64,000 nucleotides of DNA, from NCBI GenBank assembly GCA_963769435.1, contig CAVYLN010000001.1, positions 1,048,865 to 1,112,864 of the forward strand, in the 5' to 3' direction. Shown piece by piece: positions 62,051 to 64,000 of this stretch. The notes beneath the pieces are model-generated. The model did no database searches. It was given only the letters and a program-made list of their open reading frames with translations, and had not been told where the DNA came from. Both the position numbers and the translations under genes were made by a program. How positions within the stretch are numbered: position 1 is the first letter of the stretch; the number at the start of each line of letters is the position of its first letter. This stretch comes from JADKAV01 sp963769435 (lineage in GTDB: Bacteria; Actinomycetota; Actinomycetes; S36-B12; UBA10799).

Positions 62051-63029
62051 ATGAAGAACTGATCGGCACTGCTGCGGTCGCGAGCGCTGGCCTTGACATT
62101 GGTGGCGGACCCCCCCCCGCTTGCTCATGCCGCTGAGGTAGGCAACGGCCCGGCCGAGGTCACCCTCGCGGTCTGCGCGACGGGCGACACCCAGACCGAC
62201 TCGTTCATCCCGGACTGCAGCTACACCTACCTGACGAAGGTCGCCGCGCCGTCCTACACGTACATCACCTCGCAGGGTGCGGTGGCGTGGAAGGGCACGG
62301 CCGCAGGTGGCGCGCTGAGTTTCCCCGCGTCCGGGCAGACCTGGCCGACGTTGACCAACCTGTTCCTCGGAGCCAGCCGCACCACCACCCCGAAGGACAT
62401 CACCGGCACGATCGACGCCAACGGCAAGGTCGACCTGATCCTGTCCTACGACACGCTGCTGAAGACCGGCGCCAACGAGTGCACGCTGACCGGCACGGTG
62501 CAGCTGTCCTCGCAGGGCACCGAGAAGCTCGGCGGGCAGGCGGTCGGCAAGGACTACGACCCGGCGACGGGCCAGTTCGCCGTGGTCAGCACCTCCTACA
62601 CCGCCCCGGCCGCGACCGGTAGTTGCCTGCTGGTCAACGCCGCCTACGACCTGTCCAAGGGCATGGGCTGGTACCTGACCGGGACCATGACCCTGCCCGC
62701 GCCGCCTGTCCCGCCGGTGGTGCAGAAGCAGACCGCCACGGTGAAGGTGCCGAAGAAGGTCAAGCGCAAGGGCAAGACCGTGCTGCTGAAGAAGGCCGTG
62801 GTCACCAACGCCGGGCAGAAGGCCAGGCGCGAAGGTGACCTGGTCGACGAAGAAGGCCGCCAAGGGGACCAAGGCCAAGTACGCGACGGTGAAGACCACC
62901 AAGGCCGGCAAGGTGACGCTGAAGACCAAGGGCAAGGCCAAGAAGTTGTACGTGAAGTTGTCGCTGAAGGCCCCGGCGACGACCGGGTTCGAGGCGTACT
63001 CGTACACCAAGAAGTGGACGGTCAAGTAG
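62051..63029 (+). CDS. Secreted protein with Lys-rich C-terminal domain (about three frameshifts)
   Basis: Protein of about 325 residues. A signal peptide is suggested by RSALLRSRALALTLV and later ending AHAA, but it is broken by TGA after MKN and by a C8 run at about 62109. The mature N-terminal part (VGNGPAEVTLAVCATGDTQT) is Thr/Tyr-rich with a few Cys. The C-terminal 90 residues are Lys-rich (VKVPKKVKRKGKTVLLKK, KKAAKGTKAKYATVKTTKAG) and rejoin after a shift at 62828. The Lys/Thr/Val domain recalls the protein at 40788. No family is recognised. A GGAGGA site precedes the ATG. Confidence 0.6.
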
Positions 63030-63038
63030 GCCCGGTCC

Positions 63039-63449
63039 GTGTTCAGGAACCACCGCTTCAGCCCCGACGCGCTGCGTGATGCCCGGCAGGCCGCCGGCTA
63101 CTCGCAGGCCGAGTTGGCACGGCTGGTCGGGGTGCAACTGGTGACCCTCAAGGCGTGGGAGTCCGGGCGGCGTGCCCCCAAACCGGCGACCCAGCGACGG
63201 GTGGCCGACGTGCTCGGGCTCGGGTTCGACGACCTCGAGGTGGCCGACGCCCGCGACGACCTGCGGCGGTTGCGGCAGGCCCGCGGTTGGACCCGGGCCG
63301 AGGCCGCCGAACGCCTGGGCCTGGAGCCGTTCACCCTGCAGCGCGTCGAGGAGGGCCTGGAGTTGCCGCCGGACCCGCGGACCATGGCCCGGGTGTACGG
63401 GGTGAGCCGGATGGACCTGGCAGCGGCGGCGCGGCGGACCGGGGGCTAG
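63039..63449 (+). CDS. Tandem-HTH XRE-family regulator
   Basis: A 136-residue protein made of two helix-turn-helix domains. The first (residues 9-60) has ALRDARQAAGYSQAELARLV and TLKAWESGRRAP. The second (70-130) has DLRRLRQARGWTRAEAAERL and TLQRVEEGLELP, a diverged copy without the usual W-E-x-G. A single chain could bind two half-sites. There is no sensor domain. GTG 63039 lies 10 bases after the previous stop. Targets unknown. It is the last gene before the composition change. Confidence 0.78.
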   Translation: MFRNHRFSPDALRDARQAAGYSQAELARLVGVQLVTLKAWESGRRAPKPATQRRVADVLGLGFDDLEVADARDDLRRLRQARGWTRAEAAERLGLEPFTLQRVEEGLELPPDPRTMARVYGVSRMDLAAAARRTGG

Positions 63450-64000
63450 GGGGCGACGGGCAACAATTTTTGGGGGGATCCAGGCGCCAAAAGGGGGGGG
63501 GAGAAGAAAGGGAAAGAGAGGAAAGAGGGAAAAAAGAGAAAAAAAGGTAGAAAAGATTCCTCTGCTCGAACTCCTCCGGCGAAAAACACGAAAACGGCTG
63601 ACGTTGCGTTGCGGCCGATCAGAATTCGGAACAGGGAGGCGAGGATCGAAACAATGTACCGTACCTTACTCGGAGTATGTATGTATGAATGACCGTGTGA
63701 ACCGTGAATGGACAAAAACCGGACACGGACAGATCCGGGATCCGTGGAGGAGAGAGGCATGTCCCAATGCCAGCAAACAAGACCTTCCAGCGCGGGCTGT
63801 GACGTCACAGAATTCTTAACCCCTACACTAGCGTTAAGGTTATGAATTCTGTATGTCACCCTCTCCAAGCGTGCACCGGAGCATGGGTCAGGGGGAGCGA
63901 CATCTTTTTCCACCACACAAACAACACGATGGAGGAGGAGGACGGCCCTTGTCTAAAACAAAAACCAAAAAAATTTTGTTTTTGTTTTTGACCAACGATA
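63450..64000. other. Low-complexity terminal segment, possible artefact
   Basis: From 63460 the sequence turns abruptly from GC-rich coding DNA into homopolymers (T5G6, A4G9), purine runs (GAGGAAAGAGGGAAAAAAGAG) and AT-rich text. Open frames here look unlike protein. Two imperfect fold-backs occur: about 63799-63858 (GTGACGTCACAGAATTC mirrored by GAATTCTGTATGTCAC) and 63956-63990 (A/C runs mirrored by T/G runs). I find no gene. A misassembled read end or foreign junction is likely. Confidence 0.6.

Noticed and set aside
63604..63916. Small open frames in the terminal segment
   Set aside because: Composition and codon use differ from all genes here, there is no ribosome-binding site, and the segment is probably artefactual.

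Overview
This window looks like a chromosomal segment of a high-GC Gram-positive bacterium (Actinomycetota). The reasons are the strongly GC-rich coding bias, frequent GTG starts, a DUF222/HNH (13E12-family) gene, two GAP-family membrane proteins, pyruvate-phosphate dikinase, a CsoR/CopZ pair and a Wzz-tyrosine-kinase fusion. I cannot place it to genus. No rRNA, tRNA, CRISPR array or insertion sequence was recognised. About half of the genes are interrupted by frameshifts. Nearly every one I resolved by hand is a single extra base in a short run, and removing that base restores the family sequence. This points to uncorrected sequencing error rather than true pseudogenes, so broken genes are annotated as single CDS features over their whole span. 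|| Layout. 0-9.6 kb: dacB (PBP4-type carboxypeptidase) divergent from ppa; a GGDEF-EAL c-di-GMP protein; YhhN-like, YceI-like, DUF1254/DUF1214, thioesterase and DUF2252 genes; then csoR-copZ. 9.6-24.9 kb: an alpha/beta hydrolase and a nitrilase-family hydrolase (overlapping), ppdK, another hydrolase, a gamma-glutamyltranspeptidase homologue, a GAP-family protein, serA, DUF2505, a UvrD-type helicase, 5-formyl-THF cyclo-ligase, arfB, a divergent HisA/PriA-like barrel and a membrane diguanylate cyclase. 24.9-38.5 kb: two MFS transporters, a coupled pair of small membrane proteins, a second GAP-family protein, DUF427, a DCC-family protein, glycerate kinase, glutathione peroxidase, a Pro/Gly-rich coiled-coil membrane protein, quinone oxidoreductase, a VOC protein and a heterodimeric ABC exporter. 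38.6-41.2 kb: a small secreted protein between two near-identical palindromic repeats, the DUF222-HNH gene and another secreted protein. 41.4-61.9 kb: a Wzx/Wzy-type exopolysaccharide locus. It holds a FlaA1/CapD-like dehydratase, Wzz-BY-kinase, DUF4012, DegT aminotransferase, ATP-grasp, HAD, initiating sugar transferase, FkbM methyltransferase, five glycosyltransferases, a Wzy-like polymerase, a Wzx-like flippase and a UDP-sugar dehydrogenase. Its middle (about 47.8-59.2 kb) is visibly less GC-rich and its gene directions are mixed. 62-63.5 kb: a secreted Lys-rich protein and a double-HTH regulator. The last 550 bases change abruptly to low-complexity, AT/purine-rich sequence unlike the rest and may be an assembly artefact. 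|| The most unusual signal is a set of intergenic nested palindromes in at least four sequence families (near 3.7, 11.2, 19.4, 29.25, 34.7, 36.75, 38.6 and 39.4 kb). Two families share the module CACGAGGTT followed by a variable word that is mirrored on the other side of a short centre. They lie in convergent, tandem and divergent gaps alike, so they are not simply terminators. One copy abuts the DUF222-HNH gene. I see no transposase linked to them.
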